Assembly: GCF_001191005.1 (NCBI RefSeq)
Contig: NZ_CP012201.1
Location: 1,426,001-1,490,000 of the forward strand
Origin: Massilia sp. NR 4-1
GTDB taxonomy: Bacteria > Pseudomonadota > Gammaproteobacteria > Burkholderiales > Burkholderiaceae_D
DNA length: 64,000 bases
Direction: 5' to 3'
Shown here: positions 29,938 to 38,751 of the stretch, piece by piece
How the letters are laid out: every line of letters starts with the position of its first letter
Position numbering within the stretch: the stretch's first letter is position 1
Made by a program: the position numbers and the translations under genes
Notes under the pieces: model-generated
The model's input: only the letters and a program-made list of their open reading frames with translations
Databases searched by the model: none
Told to the model about the DNA's origin: nothing

Positions 29938-31122
29938 TTACATGCGCTCGAAGATGGCCGCAATACCCTGGCCGCCGCCGATGCACATCGTCACCAGCGC
30001 GTAGCGGCCCTGGATGCGTTGCAGCTCGTGCAAGGCCTTGACCGTGATCAGCGAGCCGGTGGCGCCGATCGGGTGGCCTAATGAAATGCCTGAGCCGTTG
30101 GGATTGACCTTGGCCGGGTCCAGCTCCAAGTCCCTGGCGACGGCGCAGGCCTGGGCGGCAAACGCTTCGTTGGCTTCGATCACGTCCAGGTCCGCAACCG
30201 TCAGCCCTGCCTTTTTCAGCGCCAACCGGCTTGCCGGCACCGGGCCAATGCCCATGTATTTCGGGTCCACGCCGGCATGGGCATAGGACACCAGGCGCGC
30301 CAGCGGCTGCAGGCCGCGTGCTTGCGCCGTTTTGGCTTCCATCAACAGCACGGCCGCCGCCGCGTCGTTGATGCCGGAGGAGTTCCCGGCAGTGACGGTG
30401 CCGTTCTCCTTCTGGAATGCCGGCCTCAATTGGGCCAGGTCTTCCAGCGCCGCATTGGCGCGGAAATGCTCGTCGGTCGCATAGCTCAGGTCACCCCTCC
30501 TGCTTTTGAGCGTCACCGGCACAATCTGTTCCTTGAAATACCCGGCTTCGACCGCCTTTTGCGCGCGCCTGTGGCTCTCGACGGCCAGGCGGTCCTGGTG
30601 TTCGCGCGTGATGCCCCATTTTGCCGCGACATTTTCGGCGGTCACGCCCATGTGAAAATTGTGGAAGGGGTCGTGCAAGGCGCCGATCATCATGTCCACC
30701 AGCTTGCTGTCGCCCATGCGCGCGCCCCAGCGGGTGTTCAGACTGGCGAACGGCGCGCGGCTCATGTTCTCGGCGCCGCCGCCAATGGCGATGTCGCAGT
30801 CGCCCAGCAACACGCTTTGGCTGGCGGAGACGATGGCTTGCAGACCCGAGCCGCACAGACGATTGACGTTAAAGGCGATGGTGTCTTCGGCGCAGCCGCC
30901 GTTGATGGCGGCAAAACGCGACAGGTACATGTCCTTCGGTTCCGTGTTGATTACGTGGCCGAAGACGACCTGGCCGACCTCACTGCCCGCGGTCCGGGCG
31001 CGCGCCAGCGATTCGCGCACCACCAAAACGCCCAATTCCGTGGGCGGAATATCCTTGAGGCTTCCGCCGAAAGTACCGATTGCGGTGCGCACCGCGCTGA
31101 CTACAACGACTTCACGAGACAT
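29938..31122 (-). CDS. Acetyl-CoA C-acyltransferase (thiolase)
   Basis: This 394-residue thiolase has full family length. The acyl-accepting Cys90 lies in NRLCGSGLQ, followed by NEAFAAQA, GHPIGATG and the second catalytic Cys in CIGGGQG. It either condenses two acetyl-CoA or cleaves 3-ketoacyl-CoA. Its position as the last gene of an operon with an acyl-CoA ligase and two oxidoreductases favours the degradative direction. The start overlaps the end of the quinone-reductase gene by 22 nt. The residues seen do not separate the BktB, PhaA and FadA-like subtypes. Confidence 0.93.
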   Translation of the reverse strand: MSREVVVVSAVRTAIGTFGGSLKDIPPTELGVLVVRESLARARTAGSEVGQVVFGHVINTEPKDMYLSRFAAINGGCAEDTIAFNVNRLCGSGLQAIVSASQSVLLGDCDIAIGGGAENMSRAPFASLNTRWGARMGDSKLVDMMIGALHDPFHNFHMGVTAENVAAKWGITREHQDRLAVESHRRAQKAVEAGYFKEQIVPVTLKSRRGDLSYATDEHFRANAALEDLAQLRPAFQKENGTVTAGNSSGINDAAAAVLLMEAKTAQARGLQPLARLVSYAHAGVDPKYMGIGPVPASRLALKKAGLTVADLDVIEANEAFAAQACAVARDLELDPAKVNPNGSGISLGHPIGATGSLITVKALHELQRIQGRYALVTMCIGGGQGIAAIFERM

Positions 31123-31844
31123 AATGACTCCCTATCTTGAAGGTTGACTAATGGACGAAGCTGATTGTCGTAAGCATCCATGCGGGGAAACTGCAGGACT
31201 TCGGCGCTGCCCAGGTCCGCCAGCCGCCGCCGGTATTCCAGCAGCATGGATTTGCGTTCCGCATCGCTCACGTAAGGAACATGCCAGGCAACGAAAGGCG
31301 GCAGGACATCCATGCCGGAATAGGCCAAAGTCCCCTGCAGCACCGGCTTGAGCATGTCAAGCAAGCTGCCATGGATGCCGCCCGGCTGGTACATATGCTC
31401 CTGCGCGCCGATGGTGACGGTGCACAAGGCCCGCTTGCCGCGCAGCCCTCCCCGCTCATAGAAGCGCATGCCGCCATAGATAGGACCGGACAGCCATATC
31501 CGGTCGAACCATCCTTTCATCACGGCCGGCGGCGCGCACCAGAACACCGGGAAATTCAGAATCAGCAAGTCGCACCACAGCAGCTTGGCGAGTTCGGACT
31601 GGATGTCGGGCGCAATGCCGCCAGCCGTGTAGCCATGGCGCTGCTCCACGGCGTAAACCAGATAGTCGGGATCTTTGCGGCTGCCAAAATCGGCGGAACT
31701 CGCTATCGGATTGAAGCCGCTGTCGTACAGGTCCGAGACCTGCACTTCGTGGCCCTGCGCCCGCAGCGCTTCGACGGCTTCGCGCTGCAGCGCGCTGCAA
31801 AACGACATCGGCTCCGGGTGGGCGTGGACAATAAGAATTTTCAT
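31101..31844 (-). CDS. NAD(P)H dehydrogenase (quinone)-like flavoprotein
   Basis: This 247-residue flavodoxin-like protein starts KILIVHAHPEP and contains NFPVFWCAPPAVMKGWFDR, the signature of the NQO1/MdaB family. Such FAD enzymes carry out two-electron reduction of quinones or related electrophiles with NAD(P)H in the cytoplasm. The gene begins 7 nt after the cytochrome c stop and overlaps the thiolase start, placing it firmly in the operon. It may process a quinoid or enone intermediate or serve redox balance. The substrate is not evident. Confidence 0.88.
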   Translation of the reverse strand: MKILIVHAHPEPMSFCSALQREAVEALRAQGHEVQVSDLYDSGFNPIASSADFGSRKDPDYLVYAVEQRHGYTAGGIAPDIQSELAKLLWCDLLILNFPVFWCAPPAVMKGWFDRIWLSGPIYGGMRFYERGGLRGKRALCTVTIGAQEHMYQPGGIHGSLLDMLKPVLQGTLAYSGMDVLPPFVAWHVPYVSDAERKSMLLEYRRRLADLGSAEVLQFPRMDAYDNQLRPLVNLQDRESLCLVKSL

Positions 31845-31851
31845 GAGTGTT

Positions 31852-32238
31852 CTACCGAGGTTTTCCAGACTGGGCAGGCTGCCCTACATAACAGACAAGC
31901 GCATCGCGCTCTTCCTTCCAATGAATGCCGCGGAAGGCCATGACCGTGCCGGGCGCGTATTCCTGGGGATTCGCCAGGAAGGCGGCCAGTCGTTCCACAT
32001 CCCAGCGAAACTCGCTGGCGGTCAGCGCAGCGCTGAATTCAAATCCCTTGACCGTTCCGGCGCGGCGGCCGATCAGATGGTCCAGGCGGGGACCGGCCTT
32101 ATGCTCGTTGAAGGCATGGCAGGCAACGCATTTGCTTTCGAATACGGCCTTTCCCAATTTCAGATTACAGGCATCGCCCGCATGCGTTGCCGCAGCCATC
32201 GCGGCAAACGGCAGCAGGAAGAATATTTTCCGATACAT
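31852..32238 (-). CDS. Periplasmic class I cytochrome c
   Basis: The 128-residue precursor has a signal peptide (MYRKIFFLLPFAAMAAATHA), one haem site CVACH (His41) and a likely axial Met100 in APGTVMAF. It starts 4 nt after the amine oxidase stop. I chose ATG 32238 because it gives a complete signal peptide and follows GGGGTGA; a longer upstream reading lies inside the oxidase gene in another frame. By analogy with NicA2 and its cytochrome partner CycN, it is probably the electron acceptor of the neighbouring flavoenzyme. That pairing is an inference from adjacency and similarity. Confidence 0.9.
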   Translation of the reverse strand: MYRKIFFLLPFAAMAAATHAGDACNLKLGKAVFESKCVACHAFNEHKAGPRLDHLIGRRAGTVKGFEFSAALTASEFRWDVERLAAFLANPQEYAPGTVMAFRGIHWKEERDALVCYVGQPAQSGKPR

Positions 32239-32242
32239 CACT

Positions 32243-33685
32243 TCACCCCAGCATCTTTCGAACACGTTGCGCCGCCCTGCTGCCCGCGCCAATGGCGCCA
32301 TCGATAAAGCCGCGCCACCCTTCACCATGGTCGCCCTGGCCGAAGAAGATATTTCCGCGATCCTGTTCGAAGTGATTGAGGTACTTGCCGTACCAGTTCG
32401 GCCGGTAGGCGGACCACGTGCCGCGGCTGTACGGGTCCAGCGTCCATTCGTAGGCAAAGCATTCTTCCACCACCGCATCCGGAATATAGACGCGCAGGGC
32501 TTCCTGCACGGCGCGGGTATCCTGCACGTCCAGCTTTTCCGGATCGGGAACGAAGGCCACATATATCGAGTGGTCGTCGCCCTTGGCATAGGTGAATGTC
32601 AGACTGATGGCCTGCTTTGAGTCGCCTACGCCCAGCGTCTTGCCGGCGCCATCGTATTTGCCACGGGTCTTGATATAGACCTTGGTGCCAGCGCCGGCGT
32701 GCTTCAACCTGCCCGCCTCGATCACCATGGGGTCGGCCGGCGGCGAGAATTCCACGCTCGGCAGCACATTCATCGGCAAGGCGACGATTGCGGTTCGCGC
32801 CACGATGCGTTCGCCCTTTTGGGTTGTTACTATGACGCGGTCGCCCTTGTCTTCGATCCTGCGCACCGGCGTGGAGAGTCGAACTTCCGGTTTGCCGTCT
32901 TCCAGCATCGCGTTTATCAGACTGGCCGTTCCAGTTTTGAAGACATAGCGGCCCATCACATCGTTGGTCGCGCCAAAACTCCAACCTGCAAGGGACCAGC
33001 AGTGCGCCACATCGTTGTACGACATCTTGCCGATGTCACAGAGCCCCATCGTCGAAAAATAACCTTCGAGCGCCACGCGTTGCGTTTTGCTCAGCTGCAG
33101 GCTCTGGAGGCGGTCGCCGACGGACAGTCCGTCCCGCGCGATCAGTTCCTTGCGCGTGTGTTTCGAATCGTAGGGGCGCTCCCACATCTGCCGGGCTTCG
33201 GCGAAATACTGTTCGAAGGCCTCGCCGATGGAGGCCATGTCCTGTTCGTTGAAGACCGTGCGTCCGCCTTCGTGGGCCAGCACGATGATCTCCGCGCTCA
33301 GATCGAGCCCCTCGGGCGTTTCCTTGACTTCCAGCCCATAGCGTTCCTTTTCCGCCCACACGTTAGGCTGCGCCCAGTGAATCCAGGCGCCGCCGAGTTC
33401 AATATTGTGTCCCGCAAAAGTCGAGCTGAAGGTCCGGCCGCCAAGGCGGTTGCGCGCTTCCAGGACCAGCGTCTTGTAGCCGCTCTTGCGGCTGTCGCGT
33501 GCCGCCGTGATGCCGGCGAAGCCGCCGCCGATCACGACCACGTCATAATCGCAGCCGGCGGATTTGCACTTGCCGGCTTTGGCCGCATTCGCGTCGCCCA
33601 CCACCACACCTGCCACGGCAACCGCCCCGGCTCCCGTGGCGCGCAAAAAGCCACGCCGGCTTGTCCCCTTGATCTGTTCATCCAT
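32243..33685 (-). CDS. Tat-exported flavin amine oxidase/dehydrogenase, NicA2-like
   Basis: This 480-residue FAD enzyme has a twin-arginine signal (TSRRGFLRATG), the dinucleotide-binding motif DYDVVVIGGGFAGITAA and LEARNRLGGRTF. The C-terminal FAD segment includes GNIFFGQG and GWRGFIDGAI. The N-terminal half closely resembles what I know of Pseudomonas nicotine oxidoreductase NicA2 (for example ELGGAWIHWAQPNVWAE). The family oxidises amines to imines or aldehydes. An AAAGGA site precedes the ATG. It lies between an aldehyde dehydrogenase gene and a cytochrome c gene, which fits periplasmic amine oxidation with the cytochrome as acceptor. The substrate is unknown and need not be nicotine. Confidence 0.9.
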   Translation of the reverse strand: MDEQIKGTSRRGFLRATGAGAVAVAGVVVGDANAAKAGKCKSAGCDYDVVVIGGGFAGITAARDSRKSGYKTLVLEARNRLGGRTFSSTFAGHNIELGGAWIHWAQPNVWAEKERYGLEVKETPEGLDLSAEIIVLAHEGGRTVFNEQDMASIGEAFEQYFAEARQMWERPYDSKHTRKELIARDGLSVGDRLQSLQLSKTQRVALEGYFSTMGLCDIGKMSYNDVAHCWSLAGWSFGATNDVMGRYVFKTGTASLINAMLEDGKPEVRLSTPVRRIEDKGDRVIVTTQKGERIVARTAIVALPMNVLPSVEFSPPADPMVIEAGRLKHAGAGTKVYIKTRGKYDGAGKTLGVGDSKQAISLTFTYAKGDDHSIYVAFVPDPEKLDVQDTRAVQEALRVYIPDAVVEECFAYEWTLDPYSRGTWSAYRPNWYGKYLNHFEQDRGNIFFGQGDHGEGWRGFIDGAIGAGSRAAQRVRKMLG

Positions 33686-33706
33686 TGTGAAGATCCTTTC
33701 TTTGTT

Positions 33707-35140
33707 TTAAGTAATCGCCTTGAGCAGGCCCGCCATGAATTCGAATGTTTTGCCGTAGGGCGGATGCAGCAAGCCGACGCCATTGAGGCGCGATTGCAGG
33801 AAGACCGGTTTTTCCTTGCTGAAGGCGCGAAAGCCCCATTCGCCGTGATAAGCCCCCATCCCGCTGGCGCCCACGCCGCCGAAGGGCTGCGACTCCTGGC
33901 CGAAGTGCCAGATGCAGTCATTGACGGTCACGCCGCCGGACACCGTCCGCTGCAGAATGCGTTCGCGGTTACGGCTGTTTTTGCCGTACCAGTAAAGTGC
34001 CAGCGGCCGGTCGCGTTCATTGACGAAAGCGATCGCCTGGTCCGGGTCGCCGTCGTAAGTCACGATCGGCAACACCGGGCCGAAGATCTCCTCCTGCATC
34101 ACCCGCATATCCGGGCGGACGTCGACCAGGAGCGTTGGCGGAAATTTGCGGCCATCTGTCTGCATGCCATCGAAAGTTGGATGAATGGCGCGCGCGCCCT
34201 GCTTCACAGCCTCGCCGACCAGGGCTTGCAAGCGAGCGAAATGGCGTTCGTTGATGATGGAGGTATAGTCGGCGTTGCGCGCATCGCTGCCATACATATG
34301 GTGCGCAGCCTTGCTGAGCTCCTCCAGCAACTCCTGCTGCCGGTAGACGGGGACCAGAACGTAATCCGGCGCCACGCAAGTCTGGCCTGCATTCAGCAGT
34401 TTGCCGAATGCGAGGCTGCGTGCCGCCGCGCCGATATCGGCGTCGGGATCGAGAATGGCGGGCGACTTGCCTCCCAGCTCAAGCGTAACTGGCGTCAGGT
34501 TGCGCGCGGCCGCCATTGCCACATGCTTTCCGGTGGCGGTGGAACCGGTGAACACCAGGTGGTCGAAAGGCAGGCTGGCGAACGCCTGCCCCACTTCCAT
34601 GCCACCATTTACCACCGTCAGCTCGTCGCGGTCGAAGTGTTTGGCCGCAATCCGTTCCAGTAAGGCGGAAAAATTGGGCGTGTATTCCGACGGCTTGATC
34701 ATGACCCGGTTGCCTGCCGCAATGGCCGCGATGGCCGGCCCCATCGCCAACTGGTAGGGATAGTTCCAGGGCGAGATCACGCCCACGATGCCCAGCGGCT
34801 GGCGTACCAGGCGGTTGGCGCCGGGCAGGAAATGGAGCGCCGTCTGCATGCGCCGGGGCTTCATCCAGCCGCGCAGGTGGCGGCTGGCGTGGCGCTGCGC
34901 CGCTTCGATCATCAGCAAGTCGGTCAGCCGGGTTTCGTGGCTGGACCGGTGCCCGAAATCCTCGGAGATGGCTTCGATCAGCTGCGATGCGTGGCGGGTG
35001 CTCATTTCGCCCAGCCGGCGCAGGCGGTCCAGGCGCAGCGCGTAGCTGGGATAGGGATCGGCGCGATACGCCTGGCGCTGCGTCTCCAGGAGCGCGGCCA
35101 TGGAGGCTTGCGCCGCCAGATATGTGTTTTGCGTTTCCAT
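33707..35140 (-). CDS. Aldehyde dehydrogenase (coniferyl-aldehyde dehydrogenase-like)
   Basis: This 477-residue NAD(P)-dependent dehydrogenase has the catalytic Cys in NAGQTCVAPDY, the general-base Glu in TLELGGKSPA, and GSTATGKHV for cofactor binding. ISPWNYPYQL and QPFGGVGASGMG are conserved family blocks. The style (short N-terminus, QTCVAPDYVLV) is that of membrane-associated or coniferyl-aldehyde-type ALDHs. I chose ATG 35140, which lies 14 nt after the acyl-CoA ligase stop. A start at 35185 would overlap the ligase gene. It probably oxidises the aldehyde released by the amine oxidase or the GMC enzyme to the acid used by the ligase. Confidence 0.93.
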   Translation of the reverse strand: METQNTYLAAQASMAALLETQRQAYRADPYPSYALRLDRLRRLGEMSTRHASQLIEAISEDFGHRSSHETRLTDLLMIEAAQRHASRHLRGWMKPRRMQTALHFLPGANRLVRQPLGIVGVISPWNYPYQLAMGPAIAAIAAGNRVMIKPSEYTPNFSALLERIAAKHFDRDELTVVNGGMEVGQAFASLPFDHLVFTGSTATGKHVAMAAARNLTPVTLELGGKSPAILDPDADIGAAARSLAFGKLLNAGQTCVAPDYVLVPVYRQQELLEELSKAAHHMYGSDARNADYTSIINERHFARLQALVGEAVKQGARAIHPTFDGMQTDGRKFPPTLLVDVRPDMRVMQEEIFGPVLPIVTYDGDPDQAIAFVNERDRPLALYWYGKNSRNRERILQRTVSGGVTVNDCIWHFGQESQPFGGVGASGMGAYHGEWGFRAFSKEKPVFLQSRLNGVGLLHPPYGKTFEFMAGLLKAIT

Positions 35141-35154
35141 ATTGTTCGCCGCGC

Positions 35155-36801
35155 TCAGGCAGCCCAGGTTACGTAGTCTCTGCAAAGCGCCCGCAGCTTA
35201 TTCTTTTGCACTTTGCCGGTGGCCCCGAGGGGGATTTCTTCCACAAACAGCACGTCGTCGGGAATCTGCCATTTCGCGACGCGGCCTTCGAACAGGGCCA
35301 GAATGTCGTCGCGGCTCAGTTCCATATCCGGCTTGCGCATCACCACGATGACGGGCCGCTCGTCCCACTTCGGATGTTTGATGCCGATGCAGGCCGCCAT
35401 GGCCACTGCCGGGTGCAACATCGCAACGTTTTCGATTTCGACGGAACTGATCCATTCGCCGCCGGATTTGATGACGTCCTTGCTGCGGTCGGTGATCTGC
35501 ATGAAGCCATCGGCGTCGATGGTGGCCACATCGCCGGTAGCAAACCAGCCATCCTGCAGGGCGGCGTGAGGGTCCGTGTATTCGCATGTTCCGCCGGAGT
35601 AGTAGGCGCTGATGATCCACGGCCCCCTCACCTGCAGATCGCCGAAAGCCTTGCCGTCCCAGGACAGTTCCTGTCCCAACTCGTCCACGATGCGCATATC
35701 GACGCCAAACAGCGCATGTCCTTGCTTCAGGCGTAGACGGCGCTGCTCCTGCGGGTCGAGCCGCATTTGCGCCGCATTCAGCGTGGCGACGGTGCCGACC
35801 GGCGAGGTTTCCGTCATGCCCCAGGCATGAATGACTTCCACGCCATGGCGGTCGGCGAATTCGGCGTACATCGCCGGCGGCACCGCTGCGCCGCCAATCA
35901 CCGTGCGGCGCAGCGTGGAGAAACGCAGCTCCCGGCCCTGCATATGGCCAAGCAGCATTTGCCAGACGGTGGGAACGCCGGCCGCCATCGTGACCTTTTC
36001 CTGCTCGATCAATTCATACACGGAGGCGCCGTCCAGCGATGGTCCCGGCAGGACCAGCTTGAAGCCCACGGCCGCCGCCGCGTAAATCAAGCCCCAGGCA
36101 TTCACATGGAACATCGGCACGACGGGCAGCACCACGTCGCGCGCCGACAGGCACAGGGCATCGGGCATGGACACGGCAAAGGAATGCAGTACCGTGGAAC
36201 GATGGCTGTACAGCACGCCCTTGGGATCGCCGGAAGTGCCGCTGGTGTAGCAGAGGCTCGATGCGGTGTCTTCTTCGAAGCGCGGCCAGGTATAGGCATC
36301 GCTGCGGCCGCCGATCCAGGCTTCGTAGCTGACCAGATTGGGAATGCCGGTATTGGCGGGCAGCTTATCCTGGCCGCACAGCGCCACCCAGCGCTCAACA
36401 CTCGGGCATTGCGCGCATATCGCCTTGACCAAGGGCAGAAAACTCAGTTCAAAGCAGAATACGCGGTCTTGCGCATGCCTGACCATCCAGCGCACCTGCT
36501 CAGGAGTCAGGCGCGGATTGATGGTGTGCAGGACGCGGCCGGAGCCCGAGACGCCGAAATACAGCTCGACGTGGCGATAGCCGTTCCAGGCCAGCGTGGC
36601 GACGCGGTCGCTGAACTCCAGCGCTTCGGCGTCGATGGCATACGCCACCTGGCGGGCGCGCCGGGCGGCGTCGCGGAAGGTATAGCGGTGAATATCGCCT
36701 TCCACCCGGCGGCTGACTATCTCGACCTGGCCGTGAAAGCGCTCGGCAAACGTAAGCAGGTCGGAGATGAGTAAAGGCTGACTTTGCATGAGCCCGCGCA
36801 T
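35155..36801 (-). CDS. Medium/long-chain acyl-CoA ligase (AMP-forming)
   Basis: This 548-residue ANL-superfamily ligase activates a carboxylic acid to acyl-AMP and then acyl-CoA. Visible motifs are the P-loop YTSGTSGDPKGVLYSH, HAWGMTETSP, GWFATGDVATID, and the C-terminal lysine region ATGKVQKNKL. It resembles AlkK and DmdB-type ligases. The ATG at 36801 follows AGAGGA; a longer frame to 37071 reads through the AraC gene and was rejected. It is the first gene of the six-gene catabolic operon and carries a putative operator about 75 nt upstream. Confidence 0.93.
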   Translation of the reverse strand: MRGLMQSQPLLISDLLTFAERFHGQVEIVSRRVEGDIHRYTFRDAARRARQVAYAIDAEALEFSDRVATLAWNGYRHVELYFGVSGSGRVLHTINPRLTPEQVRWMVRHAQDRVFCFELSFLPLVKAICAQCPSVERWVALCGQDKLPANTGIPNLVSYEAWIGGRSDAYTWPRFEEDTASSLCYTSGTSGDPKGVLYSHRSTVLHSFAVSMPDALCLSARDVVLPVVPMFHVNAWGLIYAAAAVGFKLVLPGPSLDGASVYELIEQEKVTMAAGVPTVWQMLLGHMQGRELRFSTLRRTVIGGAAVPPAMYAEFADRHGVEVIHAWGMTETSPVGTVATLNAAQMRLDPQEQRRLRLKQGHALFGVDMRIVDELGQELSWDGKAFGDLQVRGPWIISAYYSGGTCEYTDPHAALQDGWFATGDVATIDADGFMQITDRSKDVIKSGGEWISSVEIENVAMLHPAVAMAACIGIKHPKWDERPVIVVMRKPDMELSRDDILALFEGRVAKWQIPDDVLFVEEIPLGATGKVQKNKLRALCRDYVTWAA

Positions 36802-36874
36802 ATGAGATGTCCTCTTGAAAGCGGAACCAGTTGTGGTCCCATTGAGAAGAGGATAAATCTCGCGGCGCAGCCTC

Positions 36875-36891
36875 GTTATCGAATTTGCGCA
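36875..36891 (-). promoter_or_regulatory. Candidate operator half-site upstream of the acyl-CoA ligase operon
   Basis: The 17-mer GTTATCGAATTTGCGCA differs at only two positions from the arm of the inverted repeat at 38041-38083. It lies between the AraC-type regulator stop and the ligase start, where an activator site would be expected. Confidence 0.55.
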
Positions 36892-36910
36892 AGCCTGCGA
36901 GGCACTGTAT

Positions 36911-37864
36911 CTAAGCGCCTTTGGAGCGCAGCAAGGTGTGCGAGGGCAGCTCGCCGAATTGGCGTTTGTAGTCGGCGGAGAACTGGCTGAAATGCCAGAA
37001 GCCCCAGCGCACGGCGATGTCGTAAATGCGTTCGCCCTCTTGTGCGCGCAGCAGCTCGCGCCGGACGCCATTGAGCCGGATCGCGCGCATATAGGCTACC
37101 GGCGTGGTGCCAAGCACTTCCTGGAAACAGTACTCCAGCTTGCGGCGGCTGGCGCCGACACGGTTACAGACCTCCAGGATGGACATTGGCCTATCCGGAT
37201 TTTCGCGCATACGCTCGCGGGCGCGGTCCACCACCCGCTTGCGCAGCAAGGCGTTGCATTCCTCGGGCAAGACGGTGGCGGCAGTCAGCGCGTCGACCAG
37301 TTCGAGCATGAACTGGTCTTCCAGCAGGCGGCGCGCATTCTCGCTCCGCAGCGAGTCGGGCGCCACGCCGAAATTCCCATGGACCAAGGACAGCAGCTGG
37401 CGCAAGGCCCGTTCGGAAGATTTCGGCAGCTGGGTGACGGAAGCCTTGCCGACCAGGTTTGCGGCCATGCGCGCACCCGTGCGCTGCAGGATTTCCTCCA
37501 TCACCGCCGCGTCGGCAACGACAAAACCCAGCTCGCAATCAGGGGAGGTGCACAGCTCCACGCCGGAATCGTGCGAGACGATAATGCGGTCGCCGGCAAT
37601 GCGCATGCCATTCATCCACAGCGGATTATCCTCCAGCAAAGCCAGGCCTACGCCGATACTGCCGGCTGGCAGGGAACCGCTTTGTTCCGTGCTGTGCGAG
37701 GTATGTTCGCGAAAAACGCGAACGCGCGGCATCGCCAGCTCCGCGAGCTGGGCGCGGAAAGCGCCGCCGCTCAATTGGTCGTAGCGCCAATGGAATTGGC
37801 CCAGATGCCGGGCATGCTGCTCCACATCGTCGCTTTGTACTGTGCGCCACCAGTCCTGATCCAT
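36911..37864 (-). CDS. AraC-family transcriptional regulator
   Basis: This 317-residue protein has a variable N-terminal sensing part and a C-terminal AraC DNA-binding domain (about residues 215-315). SILEVCNRVGASRRKLEYCF forms the first helix-turn-helix and IYDIAVRWGFWHFSQFS the second. It is encoded upstream of, and in the same direction as, the catabolic operon, 109 nt before the ligase. It diverges from the GMC oxidoreductase pair. Shared motifs in both control regions make it the likely local activator; its effector is unknown. The N-terminal part resembles EutR-type regulators only loosely. Confidence 0.93.
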   Translation of the reverse strand: MDQDWWRTVQSDDVEQHARHLGQFHWRYDQLSGGAFRAQLAELAMPRVRVFREHTSHSTEQSGSLPAGSIGVGLALLEDNPLWMNGMRIAGDRIIVSHDSGVELCTSPDCELGFVVADAAVMEEILQRTGARMAANLVGKASVTQLPKSSERALRQLLSLVHGNFGVAPDSLRSENARRLLEDQFMLELVDALTAATVLPEECNALLRKRVVDRARERMRENPDRPMSILEVCNRVGASRRKLEYCFQEVLGTTPVAYMRAIRLNGVRRELLRAQEGERIYDIAVRWGFWHFSQFSADYKRQFGELPSHTLLRSKGA

Positions 37865-37876
37865 GGCATCCGTTCC

Positions 37877-37895
37877 TATCGCTGAGGCAGCGATA
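37877..37895. promoter_or_regulatory. 8-bp inverted repeat just upstream of the AraC-type gene
   Basis: TATCGCTG and CAGCGATA flank a 3-nt spacer, 13 nt upstream of the regulator start codon. It could be an autoregulatory site or an mRNA leader hairpin. Confidence 0.35.
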
Positions 37896-38040
37896 TTAAG
37901 CCGGTCACACTATACTTTACCTTAATTCCAGCAGCAGGCTGCGGAATGCGGAGTGCCCCGCCGATTGCGCGCTCTTGCATATTTGTCTCCATTTATTAGA
38001 GGTGTAATGCACAAAAGATAGGCAGCTGCCGGCACCAAGT

Positions 38041-38083
38041 GTTATCGAAAATGCGCAAAGCTGAATTGCGCATTTTCGATAAC
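38041..38083. promoter_or_regulatory. Perfect 18-bp-arm inverted repeat upstream of the GMC pair
   Basis: GTTATCGAAAATGCGCAA and its exact reverse complement are separated by 7 nt. They lie between the divergent AraC-type gene and the gluconate-dehydrogenase-subunit-3-like gene. A second small hairpin (ACGGG, TTTTG, CCCGT) follows at about 38082-38096. The arm recurs with two changes at 36875-36891. A paired operator is the preferred reading; a leader hairpin or terminator is an alternative. Confidence 0.65.
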
Positions 38084-38140
38084 GGGTTTTGCCCGTCTCC
38101 CACTAGTCTGTGCCGATGCATAGCCAAGTGGAGGTTCAAA

Positions 38141-38737
38141 ATGCAGGTTCAGAACAATTTCTTCGCCAAGCGGCGTTTTCTGAAAATCGCGCTATTGGGC
38201 CTTGGCGGCACGGTAGCTGCGGCAACGGGCGGCGCGGCCTATCTCACGATGACGCACCGCCATCGGGACCGCTACGGCAAGCTGCTGGTGCTCGACGATC
38301 ATTGCGCCGACATCGTGCATGCCCTGGCCGAAGCCAGCGTGCCGGTCGGCGTCGCCTTCCCCACCATTGAACAGGCCGAGGTGCTTACCCGCTTCGATGA
38401 AGAGCTGTTCTTCGTCAACGAAGGCATCGGCAGCGATTTGCGCAGCGCCTTCTATCTGCTCGAATTCCTGCCGCTGGCCAAGGGCTATGCCTCGCGCTTT
38501 TCCCGGCTGCCGGTGGCGGCGCGGCGCAAGTTTCTCGCCGAGGCTTGCGACACGCGCGACGATACCGTCCGCGCCGTCATCTTCAACCTGCCAGCCACCA
38601 TGCGCTGGTACTACTACGGCCATCCGTCGAGCTGGAAAGCCATCGGCTACGACGGGCCGTTCATGAACCTGCCGGAAAAACGCAGCGAGCAGCGCGTGCT
38701 GTACGCCAAATTATCCGGCAGAACGCCACGGGCGTGA
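38141..38737 (+). CDS. Gluconate 2-dehydrogenase subunit 3-like protein
   Basis: This 198-residue protein starts at an ATG preceded by GGAGG; an upstream ATG lies inside the inverted repeat and was rejected. The N-terminus carries basic residues (AKRRFLK) and a hydrophobic stretch (IALLGLGGTVAAATGGAAY), a Tat-like signal or anchor. The rest resembles the small gamma subunit of gluconate and related membrane dehydrogenases, which stabilises or exports the flavoprotein subunit. It is followed 14 nt later by the GMC oxidoreductase gene. No haem motif is present. The family assignment is moderately secure. Confidence 0.75.
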   Translation: MQVQNNFFAKRRFLKIALLGLGGTVAAATGGAAYLTMTHRHRDRYGKLLVLDDHCADIVHALAEASVPVGVAFPTIEQAEVLTRFDEELFFVNEGIGSDLRSAFYLLEFLPLAKGYASRFSRLPVAARRKFLAEACDTRDDTVRAVIFNLPATMRWYYYGHPSSWKAIGYDGPFMNLPEKRSEQRVLYAKLSGRTPRA

Positions 38738-38751
38738 GAAAGGAGCAGTCA

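Noticed and set aside
29823..30041. 72-codon plus-strand frame starting in the AT-rich gap
   Set aside because: It runs into the thiolase gene on the other strand, has no good ribosome site at proper spacing and no recognisable family; only its first 20 or so residues look protein-like.
32240..32589. Longer upstream start for the cytochrome c gene
   Set aside because: The extension lies out of frame inside the amine oxidase gene and would bury the obvious signal peptide.
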